Assembly: GCA_009617715.1 (NCBI GenBank)
Contig: VTFK01000544.1
Coordinates: 118,564-182,563 of the forward strand
Source: Plectrocnemia conspersa
Lineage: Eukaryota; Arthropoda; Insecta; Trichoptera; Polycentropodidae
DNA length: 64,000 nt
Reading direction: 5' to 3'
The notes beneath the pieces are model-generated. The model worked only from the letters and a program-made list of their open reading frames with translations, did not search any database and had not been told where the DNA came from. Within the stretch, counting starts at the first letter, position 1. Each line of letters begins with the position of its first letter. Below are positions 24,982 through 36,450 of the stretch, one piece after another. A program made the position numbers and the translations under genes.

Positions 24982-25960
24982 CAGTGTTGTGAATGTTTCG
25001 AGAGTATAATCTTAAATTCGAGTTCTCGGGTACTCGATTCTCGAGTTCTTGTAAATTTTAAATTTTAAAATATTTTCAAAAATTATTATATAATTATCTG
25101 CGTCCTGCGTTTGGCATTTACTGGCCGAATAAGAGCGATTACTGTCAGGTAATGATTTTTTGCATAGTTTCGGTTGTCGACTACGCTAATGGGATACGAC
25201 GTAATAATTTATTTTGTGACTTTGTATCCTTTTGACTTGCCTTATCAATGGCAACAAACAATATAAAATATCGAAAACAATTCTTTTGGATTTGCGGACT
25301 AATGAGTGCAGCTGGGGCGTGAGATGTAAAACCAAAACATCTGTATATTTTACGCTTTCAAAGTAAAAACAGTTCCATATGAATCGTTGAGAGTAAAAGA
25401 GGTGTGTGAAAATTGGTGTACTAGATTTTATAATTATTATTAGGTGAGACAACTCAAAATTAATTTAAAAAATATGTTTTTAATAATATATATTCTTAAA
25501 ATCAAAGCTATTAAGACTGCTAGTTTTATCATTTATTTTAGACATGCCATATATAGAAAGGAGCACAATTCACCGATTGCCGTATGTAATAAATGTAGTA
25601 AAATCATCGGATGTAAAGGATCAACAACTACTAGGTTAATAAATCATTTGAAATCTCATGATATATTTGTATACAAAATCCAATATGACATTCCTATAGA
25701 GAATGATGAAAACCTTAATTAGAAAAACAAAGATGTAACACCTTCATCAATTTTATAAAAAAAGGAATCTTTGGCGAAAATAATATCGAGAGTCGCGGTA
25801 ATTGATGACATTTTATTTTTTATTAAATCTTTTTTTGTTACCTTACACGATGATTTTCGAGCCTCCACTAATGTATTCTTTTGTTGTCGACCAATAAAAA
25901 ATAAGCATTCAAATATAAAACAAAATGGACGTTATAAACATGACAACAGTTTTAATAATT
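24982..25960 (+). pseudogene. hAT transposase relic with BED zinc finger
   Basis: Around 25600-25660 the translation reads AVCNKCSKIIGCKGSTTTRL followed by INHLKSH. This is a BED-type finger (C-x2-C, then H-x4-H spacing) with the typical 'GSTT.RL.NHL' core of hAT transposases. Further on, MAKIISRVAVIDDILF and LHDDFRAST resemble the segment after the finger in hAT proteins ('AVDGISF...'). The upstream CAGTGTTGTG (24982) could be the left hAT terminus. The catalytic and C-terminal regions are absent and frames are broken. The right border is not found. Confidence 0.5.
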
Positions 25961-26886
25961 TTGTTATGCGACAATAATTTTCGTTTTGTTGCGCGACAAT
26001 AATTTTCATTATTCTGTCATGTGCCTGTTCGATTTGACTGAATATGAATAGTCGGATTGCAAATTAAGAAGGTATGTTATAACTATGAAAATGAAATATA
26101 TACATAACGTGTGTAAGGATTATAAGAATACATTAATTAACTAGATGAACAATCGTCGTAATGTAATCTTCAAATTATGAATTCCCGTCGACGAGATCCG
26201 AAGGCAAAAAGTGAGTTTTTCCTTTTACAATACATAAACTTTTTGTACTTATTAATTATTAAAATATATAATTCTGCGCAGAAAAAACATTTACTTTAAA
26301 AAATATCTAAATCAAAATATTTTTTAATAAAAATAGACAAAGGTCTAAAAATTATTCATATTTTCAAAGCGCATATCGTGCTTACTCTCCACTTTTGGTC
26401 TAAACTTTAAAGTAACAGATTAGGTGCTTGATATTTTTAGTTTATTGTTTCTTTCTAATTAGTAAATGTAATAAAAAACTGGCTTTTATATTTGCACATA
26501 AAACATATAAACAACTTTTTTAAATTATTAAGTAACTCATGGTGTAACTAAAAAACGTTTTTATCACTTAAATTTAAATTTATAAAAAATTGTGTTATAT
26601 GCAGCGTTAAAATGGTCCTTTAAATACCTAAAATTTACTTAAACACAATCAATGACTTATAATCGCTTACATTGCATCAACTATAGGTAATCGATTGTGT
26701 TGTAGCGTTACTAAGGTGTAACAAAATATTTTTTTAATAGTCATATTTTTGAGCAGATGCTATTTATTATTATTATTTATTTTAACCGAAAACCTACTTT
26801 TAAATGATACAAAATGTCATGTTATGTTAGTATTTTTTGTTTTATTAATAATTAGTAAAGTTGCAAGCCCAATTTAAAACGTAATA

Positions 26887-27344
26887 CAGTGATAACTCTT
26901 TGTCACGAATTTCCCGGTATAACGAATCTTCAATTTGTCTCCGAAAAACTTTCATTCAAAATATATTCGTTGTAACGAAGACTAATCTCTGTTTAACGAA
27001 ATATTTTGATCCGAATTTAGGAATGACGTTATAACTTGACACAATATTTTTTTCAAATTAAGTTCGACCTTGACTTGACGTGTGCCTGATGTGTTCACAA
27101 GCAACATTCAAGGTGTTTCGCTGATCCTCAAACTTTTTTTATAAAACATTTTTTTAACAAATTTTATTGTTTTAATTACAGTATCCTTAAAAATGGACAA
27201 AAAACGATTTGTCAATCGTATAAAATGTTATTTTGATGCTGTTATATGGTTAATTGAAAATAAAATATATCATCTTCCTTAAAATTCAATGTAACGTTTT
27301 TTTTTCTTCGGTATCGTGAGCTTCGCTATACTGAGATTTTACTG
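26887..27344 (+). mobile_element. pogo-type deletion element, copy A
   Basis: The left end is CAGTGATAACTCTTTGTCAC. The right end read inward is CAGTAAAATCTCAGTATAGC. Both carry the 'TATAACGAA/TATAGCGAAG' words usual in pogo/Tigger ends. A TA precedes the left end. The interior retains a 5' leader and a start codon at 27193 followed by MDKKRFVN, then collapses. This looks like an internal-deletion derivative that lost the transposase. A second copy lies inverted at 33728-34191. Confidence 0.75.
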
Positions 27345-29329
27345 TTATGATTAGTTTTATTCTTATTTTAAATTATATACAATATTTAGTTTTATCATTA
27401 AATATCAAAGTTTCAAATTTAATTTTTTTCTTCTGGAAATATTTAGTTGTAAGCTTATATTTAAATGAAGTTTTTTATAAATTGAACCATTTTGACTATC
27501 ATTAAAAATCCTGAATATTAATTGAAAATTCTAATTTCAACCATTAAATTTAAAAATAGATTTTAAAAAATCAGAACGAAGCAAAAATGATATTTAAAAC
27601 TCAAAAAGTTGAGGGTCCGGTATTCGTACACTCGCTAGCTTCCTCAGGACAGTGAAGTACCTACAGTTAGTATTTCAAAAATATAAAAACGGTGGATTAG
27701 TGGACTGACTATGTGATAACCCGTTTTTTAAATGTGACAGTATACGTTCTAGGGATGGATGAACCATATTTATTTACTTTATCATAAATTAAAGATATTG
27801 GAAATGCAGAATGAATTAAAAAAAATAAAACATCGAAAATAATTATTTACTAAAATAGCTTAGTAAATATTGGGTTGTATCTTATACTGTGTATTTTTAT
27901 ATTTTCCTCGTTCTCTCATATAATACCTACATGATGACTTTTTTGCGAGTGGCATTATCCGACACGCATTGCCGTACTGTTTCCTTTATCTTTCGCCTGT
28001 TTTTTCCGGCAAATGAGTACCTTTACCTTTTTATTTAACCGTCAAATGTATCCAAGTCACGCCATCTCGAAGTGTTTTGATACATTTTTTGTGTATTTCA
28101 CCCGATCGTCTGGTAAGGGCGAATGTCGTTAGCATTATAACGAAACCCACCATTAAATTGCCGACAATACGAGTCCACAATATAACGGACACGAGAACAT
28201 GCGAATTCCTCTCAACGCGCGAAAGCTTTTCACGAGTAGAAAGCGAATTCATTTTTGTATTTATATAATTTATTGTTAAATTGTTTTAAGTTAGTTAATT
28301 TATAATGAACAAAAAGGAGTCAGGACAATACCTTTAAAGTCCCGTCCTGTAGAACTACGTGATTTGTTCTTCTCAAAATTGTACCTCACGCCTAAAATGT
28401 ATTTTTCGTTTATGGCTAAAACGGACAACGAGCTTTGGATTGTCTTCATTGCGATGGGGAGCTGAATATTATTCGTTATAGACGTAATAAAAATACCCCA
28501 CGAAAGCATCAGAGATATATTTATAGCCATTGAAAGTTTTTTCATCGGGATGTATCACTGTCGGCGTGGATTGTGTTCCAAAACCTTTCGGATTTACTAA
28601 AAAGAAAATTTTAACATTATCTTAAGTAGTTTCAGTGGCATAAGATCATTATTTTCTTAGATTGGGCTTCTTGACGCTTTCCAAAATGTGTGAAAAACAA
28701 TGTCTTCTTGAGTGTCATGAAATAAAACAAAATAGTCATAGATAAAAAATAAACTGAGCTGAGATTCTTAAGCCAAGAGACGAATAAACCTTAATTTTAA
28801 TATGCTACAAAATATGCCATTATAAAATATTTTAATTGTATGGAGATGCAAAATTTATATAAAATATGGCGTTTTAGGCAAATAAAAAATTGTTTGATAA
28901 AGCGCTTTATATTCACTTACGATCTGTAAGCTACTAACAATATTAAGTACGCCAACGATAAACAACGGGTCAGTCGGCGAGTGGTTAATCTTATCGTCGA
29001 CTGACCTCAAAAATCAGCCGATAGGATATTCGGTCTTGACCATTATTGACCATAGCCTTGCTCACATGAACACTGACTTTTACGTTGGTTGTCGGTAATT
29101 ATGACTCACTGAGCACAAATAATCACATTGCTTATAATTAATAGGATTCTTTCTCGCACCACTACGAAGTTATGATTTGCGTGAAAATGGGTTTTTTATG
29201 GCTCAGTGTTCATTATTTTTTGACTTTTCTATAAAACAGCTTTTTACTTTTAAATATCTATTTGTATATTACTAATAACTATGTATATAGTAGCAATTTA
29301 TCTGATGTGGTGTTTAAAATGCAGTTCAT
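27345..29329. other. Intergenic sequence with unassigned blocks
   Basis: This stretch contains a GC-richer patch (28031-28545) with overlapping frames on both strands. The minus-strand frames have hydrophobic stretches such as NLMVGFVIMLTTFAL, but I recognise no family. A 13-bp hairpin lies at 28968-29006. Nothing else is supported. Confidence 0.4.
28968..29006. repeat. 13-bp stem hairpin
   Basis: GGTCAGTCGGCGA pairs with TCGTCGACTGACC around a 13-base loop. The only imperfection is one G-T pair. It lies in intergenic DNA. It is too short for a typical pre-miRNA and could be a transposon end or a binding site. Confidence 0.6.
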
Positions 29330-29520
29330 TGGAATGAACGCTACTTATATAAATATATTATTTTTTTACGAATTGTTGAATAAAACAAGTAGTGCACCTC
29401 AAGGATATTATTTTTGTCCTATGCTATTAATTTTATTTATATATAGTATTTTGACTTCTTATAAAAATGTGAAAATTATATTTTTAAATAATAATACAAA
29501 ATATATGCATTGAAAATTAT
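29330..29520 (+). pseudogene. Possible non-LTR reverse transcriptase fragment
   Basis: The translation SSAPQGYYFCPMLLILFIYS, a short gap, then NVKIIFLNNNTKYMH has the order and spacing of the LINE reverse-transcriptase block 'SGVPQGS.LGPLLF.LFINDI ... ILLFADDTKL'. The Ala-Pro-Gln-Gly core is intact. The catalytic FADD reads FLNN, so it is dead. The fragment is small and worn. Confidence 0.35.
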
Positions 29521-30960
29521 ACGTAGTAACTTTGAAAAAAATATAAAATAGTAATTATTTAAAAATATGTTTACACTCAAGATATTAAATTAATATTTAA
29601 TGATACCTCGTTTTAAATATAATACTTCTTTAATATTAATATTTATTAAATTAAATTACTTTACCTTAAGTATCCTACTACGAATACCTACTATCTACAA
29701 TAAATATTCCTTCACATTGCAAATCTTAAATTAGCACTGATTTGATTCTGTTTATAAAATTTTGAGTGATTTAATAGTTTGTCCTCAATTATTTAATTGC
29801 ATCAATGTTAATACATGTAGATATGATACAAGAAATTAAAATGTATCTAACTGTAATAAATATATTAAATTTTGCATTTTAATTGCTGAGGAAATTTTGC
29901 ATTTTAATTGAGGTATAAAAAAATATTTTATGTAATATTTTAATTTTTTCTGTTCAAGCATTAAGGTTTATGTTTGATTAATATTAACAATCATTATGTA
30001 GTAATTAATGAAGAATTGTGCATTGAAAGAAAATTAAAATCATATGAGGTTTTTCATTATTTGATTAGTAAGCATTATTTATTTTATAGCGCTAATTTTT
30101 TTTTAACCATGATTTTCAGATCAGTTAATTAATCTCTATTTTTAAATCGAATTTAAAATGTATGTAAAGATGATCAAAGCCTAATTTATTTAATAAATTT
30201 TCCAACCACTATAAAGTTTTCATACAAAATAATGATTTTATATGTATGTTATAAAGTGATATGATTGATGAAAAGCTGTCGTTGCTATACAGTAAAAAGT
30301 GTGATTTTTTTTATATAGAAAAATTCGATATTTTCAAAACGAAACTCATCAAACAGAATATTCAGTAGGTCGGGGATTTCTAGTAACGTTTTCGAGTGCA
30401 GAGCTTCAAGCTCGCAGTTTGTACGTTATGGCAACAATAAAATGTCAGCTGTATGCAACATGGAAGTTTCCACTGCCAAGTCTTACACTATCTGGGGATT
30501 TCCTCGGCTTACAAGTTTTTCTCGGTCTGCTAACAAGTTTCAATACATTTTCATCAAGCCGAACGTCTATATGCATAATAAAATACTACGTGAACATTCT
30601 GTGGATTCTCGGATGTTGTATTTTTTTGTACGTGTGAGCATGGATGTTTTTTCTTCATTTTTAATGCAATCACTGAACGCGAGCGAATTTCAAGTTGCGG
30701 CTGTTTAATGCGACCGCAATAAAAAATAAAGTTGTAAAAATACACTTAAAACGTTGCTCAATTACATCATCCAATATATGCAGACGTATTAAATTATACA
30801 TAAAAGATTTTAGATGTGTAATATATTTTATGGATCCTGGAATTCGGAGACCAAATACCAACGATCGTCTGTAATGATTTAAGACTAAAGTCTACTTTTA
30901 GATTCAGAATTACATAAACAAAAGTAAACATGTTAGTACAATTTTACTAAAGAAGCAACG

Positions 30961-30983
30961 TATTATTATTATTATTATTATAG
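30961..30983. repeat. (ATT)n microsatellite
   Basis: About seven tandem ATT units. Confidence 0.9.
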
Positions 30984-31140
30984 TATATATTAATATTATG
31001 TTTGTTCATATTATTAATAGAACAATACGTTATTTTAGTAATACTCAGACGTCTATAGACACAAGTACACACATATGATAAATAATTCTTCATTGATTTT
31101 CCACTAGAGGTTTGCAAAAAATATTTTAACGCAAATTTTA

Positions 31141-31165
31141 GCTCTCTCTCTTTCTCTCTCTCTTT
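31141..31165. repeat. (CT)n microsatellite
   Basis: An imperfect CT dinucleotide run of about 25 bases. Confidence 0.9.
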
Positions 31166-31318
31166 TGTTTGCACTCCGTCAATCGTCGTTATTAAATGAT
31201 CGATTATTTACATGCAATTTCAATTTCAAACTTTTCATTTTGAATCGAAAACTCAGCGCGAATAAAAATACAAAGAGTTAAAATAATATATGAAACGAGT
31301 CTATGACTGATTTACTTA

Positions 31319-31336
31319 AATATATATATATATATA
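31319..31336. repeat. (TA)n microsatellite
   Basis: A perfect TA dinucleotide run of about 18 bases. Confidence 0.9.
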
Positions 31337-32219
31337 AGTGGCTTAATAAATTTACATACAGGGCGCGACAAATTATTTTTCTGAATAATATATTAAAAAA
31401 ATGTTGATTATATGATTCATAAAGGCGCTTATAATAGTTATTTAAATCGTTTAGTTAATTAGTGTATTATTAGTTGTATTTATTATTTCCGTTTTAAACG
31501 TAAACTTCTCGATGCAATGGTTCAACCTCAATATAACTTACCATACAAAATTATGAGCTTTTAAATAAATCGTTTTCCATGATAGATGCTAAATGTCTAC
31601 GTGGGGTTTTAGCCAGTTAAAAAAAGTAGAAAGCTCGTTTTCATTTAATATTCATGGATGGAAGGGAATTTCCTGCCGCGAGGAGGAAACGGTCATTTGG
31701 GATATGTGTGGATAACGGTAACGGAAGAGAGAGTGTGGGGTCCAGAACGGTAGAGGTCCGTGGATGCGATTCCGGAGGAACCTAATGAATACGTTATCAT
31801 TCATCCGTATGAAAAAGATTAATTCAATATAGTAGTCTATTATTGCAGCGTCAGAGTTTAGCACCGCTCCGCAAACTTTCTGGGAATTTCGGATAAAATA
31901 TTAATTAGCAGAAATGGTATGAGCATATTCATTATACATAAAATACATTTAAAATATTTTTAATTTACTAATTTTTACTTGCTATTTATAAATTAAATTG
32001 TTTTAAACACCTATTCTGTGCACTATAATTTATAATGTAGATAATCCAGAAGCTTCTATTCGTCTAAATAAAAACATATTAAAAACATGACACTTTAATA
32101 TAAATTCTAAAAAACGTTTGCACACATTTAAGCGGTAACTATTTTGGTATTTTATATTGTGAGATTTTTTTTAATAGTTAAAATTAGATATAGCAATGAA
32201 AATGTCTTTATACACTTAT

Positions 32220-32660
32220 TTCGGGTTTTAAAGCCAATGAAGCCAAAATATACGCCAGAAATGCTTATAACAATTTATTTTAAAACCGTTTATCAATTAC
32301 CACACATATATGGAAACGTAAATGCCGCTATCAGGTATCGAAATGGCAAGTCTTGAAAGTGCCGAGTTAAATTATTGTTGACTATGATTTGTCGTAATGA
32401 TCTTGTGGGGTTGAGTCTCTGTGTAACATATTTTATACTACTGGATCAAGACAACTCTGGCGAATCGTAGATGAGGATGTTAGTGTAGCAATTGCATTGC
32501 CTCTTGAACACACCCACAAAATGTTTTTGCGTTTTAAAAGTAAAACTTTGTTATGGGTACTTTCGGCGATCGGTAACAAGGTGTAGATAACAATAATCGT
32601 ATTTTGCGCGGTGTAGAACGCATTGTCCATCATTTATATTTTTCAAAAAAAATGGTTAGT
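32220..32660 (-). repeat. Unclassified repeat family X, copy 1 (inverted)
   Basis: Read on the minus strand this matches the copies at 42780-43290 and 55905-56385. Shared pieces, in order, are: CCATTT; CGCAAAAACATTTTGTGGGT (compare CGTAAACATATTTCGTGGGT); TGCAATTG; ACAATAATTTAACTCG (16 bases identical to copy 2); TGATAGCG; and a 3' end with GGCTT.AAAACCC. There is no conserved long frame. Class unknown. Confidence 0.7.
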
Positions 32661-33727
32661 TATTTCGGTACTTATGGTTACGTGTCTCGGGATGAATAAG
32701 CTTAAAGGAGTTTCATGAAATACTATCACTTAAAAACGCAATTGTTTAGTCCCAAGATCTCTCTTTCATCGCTAGGCTTTACTTTCAAGATGATTTGCCA
32801 TTTATTTTTATTTGTTCAAAATGGTCGTTAGAAGGTCCTCATATTATTTTTGTATTTTACAATTCTTCAGCTAAAAAAAATCAGATTGAAACTACTTAAG
32901 CCATCTCTACCATTTTTCTAGCGTTTAGTTACAGTAGTTGAGTTTTTTTCTTTCTTAAGAAATTTATGTAGTATTAAATTGCGAATTAATTCTTAACTCA
33001 AAATAATAACGAAATTAAAAATGCAGAAATACATTTTTTAAATGTAGAGCACCGATCGTAATGTACTCTTATTATATATAAGGTTTCTAACTCAAAAATA
33101 TTTTTAATACATTATATACTGTAATTGACTCAAATAAACTTAACAAGTATACTTAGAACACTCCCTTGTTTAATAATCAACATGGATCACAATGCTTAAT
33201 AAGCCAAAAAACGAGTTTCTTGGTTCCAAAATTATAGTAGTTTCACAATTGCTCTAATTTTTGTACAAATTAGAAAAATAATAATATTGGTCATTAAAAC
33301 GTTTTTTTCCATTAGTAAAATTAGGTTTTTATTACACAACATTTAATAAAAAATTTGTTACTTCAAACTAAAATGCTTGTTATGATATGTATTTGCTGGT
33401 AAAACACACAATCGAAGTGACCGATAGCGACAATTTTGTTGGACACGATTGCACACCGTGGCACAATGCCGAGCAACGGTCAACACCATGGCAGTTCACG
33501 TGTTAAATGTTTATCAAAACGATTCTTTTTTTAGATCACCAAATTGCTTTACAATCTTTTTTGTCATGTTTAGCACTCCTTGCCTTAAATTTACTATTTT
33601 TCTACAGTAAACTGTTATGAATTAAATTGCAAGGAGTTTTAGCGACAGATTTTTATTTTGCATAAAATTAACTGATTTTAAACAATAGCCTAATCATAGC
33701 GTTACTATCTGAAATATCATTCGTATA

Positions 33728-34191
33728 CAATTAAATCTCAGTATAGCGAAGCTTACATGAGCGAAGAAAAAATTTCAATATACTAAAAATTCGTTATATT
33801 GAATGTAAGGATGATGACATATTTTTATTTTATTTTTTAATTACCATATTATTACAGCATCAAAATAATTTCTTACAAAATTGACAGATCGTTTTTTATC
33901 CATTTTTAAAAATACTGTAATGAACACAAGAAAATTTGTTAAGAAAATGTTTTATAAAAAAAGTTTAAGGGTCGGCGAAACACCTTGAATGTCGCTTGTG
34001 AACACATTCGGCACACAAGGACAAGTCAAGGATGAATAAAATTCGGAGAAATATTGTGTGACGTTATTTTTAAATTCGGATCAAAATATTTCGTTATACT
34101 GAGACCAGTCATCGTTACAATAAAAACATTTTGTATGAAAGTTTTTCGGGGAATTTAGTTATTTCGGTATTCGTTACAAAGAGATTTCAAG
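33728..34191 (-). mobile_element. pogo-type deletion element, copy B (inverted)
   Basis: This is the same element as copy A at 26887-27344 in opposite orientation. Copy B begins CAATTAAATCTCAGTATAGC and ends with the complement of CTTGAAATCTCTTTGTAACG. TA flanks both sides, as expected for the pogo target site. The minus strand keeps the start codon context and MDKKRSVNFVRNYFDAV, then stops. Size and internal order agree with copy A. Confidence 0.8.
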
Positions 34192-35689
34192 TATAAAATA
34201 CAGCATTATTATTTTTATGCGTCAGAATCTATTAGGGTTTTTTTTTTTAAATAATCAGTTTACATGTCAATAAGTTTTAAAATTATGGTTTTTTTAATTA
34301 AATTATATTTTTATTGGTTATAAATATAGAAAACCTTTAAGTTAAACTACTTTATATACTCTCCATTGATTTTTCAATGAGTTCAATACTAGTTTATAAG
34401 ATCGTTGAAGGACAACTTTTTGTACTTTGCTTTTCGGTCTGTTGAACGCATAAAATCGTGCTATGAACTTGTATTTTGGGAAAAATATATTAACACAATT
34501 AACAATTTAAACGATTACGCATAACAATAATATATTCATCATGTGAATAAAAATTTTTTTGCGAGCGTAAACGTTAACGACTGTTTGCGAATAAATCTCC
34601 CTTTGTTTCTGGAATTATATAATGTACAATAACATCAGCATAATTTGGGCCGCCGCATACGATATTTATATAATATATATATATTTTCTGGAAACGTATG
34701 CGAAATAAAAAATGCATTAAAAGTATACGCGTATAATATATTTATACTCGAATATAATATAAGCCAGTTTCGGGGACGGTATTTTTAGAGCACCTTACGC
34801 GCGAAATCTTTTTATCGCACGGCCATGATAAAAAAAATTACGCACATTATACGCAAAAAAATCCTCTTCAATGCGATTTTGACCGGTGGACAGGGAAATA
34901 AAAAAGGTCATAAAGGCGCACGTGTATAATACAACACAATAAATAACTAGCATAATCTGGGGAAAATTAAATTGAAATACGTAATACGGGGGACTTGAAC
35001 AATACACACAGGGATACCAAATACCCACCTCGCCACTCGAGTCGTTAATGGACTTTATAGGCGGTTTTTATTTCTACAAAATAACACCCAAACAAAAATT
35101 TCACCCTCTTTTTGTTTCGTTTGTTTGCTGCCCTAAATTGGCAACGTGTCATTTATATTGTGATATTTTTCTTTAAATGCTTTCCCTGATTTCCTAACAA
35201 TTTGATCTATGAATAATATGTTTATTAAACATAGTAATTAGTATAGGTATACTTCATGTAAGTGTACCTATTATATTTACATCCATAAATAGTGTGATTC
35301 AAACTCTGATTGATCAGAAAATAACTAGTCTTATTCTACAGTGCATAAAAAGCGTATTTTACGTTATTAATTGCTATTATATTTTATCAATCTTAAGACA
35401 AATAATTTATGTTAAATATTATTGTAAATGTTAAAAAAATCTTGATTGAAGTAAATATCGAGAAAAAAATTTTTTTTTGGATTCGAAAGGATTATTAAAT
35501 GCGTCATACTGTCTTAAATGCGTAAAAATAATTAGTAGTATTTTTATTATATTTATTATAACGATAAAAACTGTTCATCATCTTTTAACTACTATTTTTT
35601 GACAGAAATTTATGTCGGTTTTTTAATGAAACAAAAAAAGTAACATTCAAATGTTTTATTTTTATTTTAATGAATATTTTTTTTCTAAA
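34192..35689. other. Intergenic sequence, no gene seen
   Basis: A/T-rich DNA. A slightly GC-richer patch near 34780-35060 has a minus-strand frame without known motif. Confidence 0.5.
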
Positions 35690-36450
35690 GATAAACTTTC
35701 CACCTCTTCGTTAATTTTTTAACTCCATTAGTATATATATATTAGTACCCGCTCTTCACATTGTCTGATTTTTTTAACGTCTAAGAAATATTTCATCAAT
35801 TGAATTAAATAGTATTCGAAAGGAGCAAGGTCTGGAGAATAAAATGGATGAGATAAAACCTACTAGGCAAGTTCTTTGATTTTATCAAGAGTAAATTTTG
35901 CCACATGGAAATGCGCATTGTAGTTTTGTAGAACTATTTGACTTTTTACTTTTTCGTGTAAACAATCCAGCTGATTACAAAATAAGCTTGCTGTTACCGT
36001 TTGGAGTTTAAATTTAAGAGTAATCTACAATTCCTTTACAATCCCACCATATACACAAAATAATTTTCGATCGAGGTTAGTTTTGCTATTTGACCTTTGG
36101 ATAATCACTGTCTTCTACGAAGATTTTTGTCGTGCAACATGCATTCCTCATGTCCGGTTAGCAAATGATCGAGAAGAAGCGACCAGCTTCAAGATTCGAA
36201 AGCTCTTGGGATGTGCCAATTTATTTTCTTTGCTGAAATCGCGTGGAACTTTGTCTTCAAACCTTCCCAATCTTCTTAAAGTATTATGCACTGTTAAATC
36301 AGACTGGTGTCGTTTCTTAATTTAAGATGATCAATAATTTAAGTAGGATTTGCTTTCACTTCTGCAGCCAGAGCATCATCGTCTATCTTTGCTGAGGATT
36401 ATTTTTAATATCGTAATTTCCTGTAAGTCATTTTTGAAATGAACTAATAT
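35690..36450 (-). pseudogene. mariner transposase relic, nearly full length
   Basis: On the minus strand, across frame breaks, mariner segments appear in order: KIDDDALAAEVKANPT; LTVHNTLRRLGRFEDKVPRD with FSKENKL; then SKIILCIWWDCKGIVDY; a segment VKSQIV with QNYNAHFHVAKFTLDKIKEL; and FYSPDLAPFEYYLI. These match 'LCVWWDWKGI', 'QDNARPHVAK' and 'YSPDLAPSDYHLF' of mariner. The catalytic triad is lost: the Asp of QDNARPH reads Tyr, and the last Asp reads Glu. Multiple stops and frameshifts are present. Terminal repeats were not identified. It is unrelated in position to the mariner relic at 4.7 kb. Confidence 0.85.

Larger units (their letters stand above)
29521..32219. other. Intergenic sequence, no gene seen
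   Basis: A/T-rich DNA with three microsatellites (30961, 31141, 31319). GC-richer patches at about 30400-30720 and 31640-31880 have overlapping frames on both strands but no recognisable domain. Confidence 0.5.
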
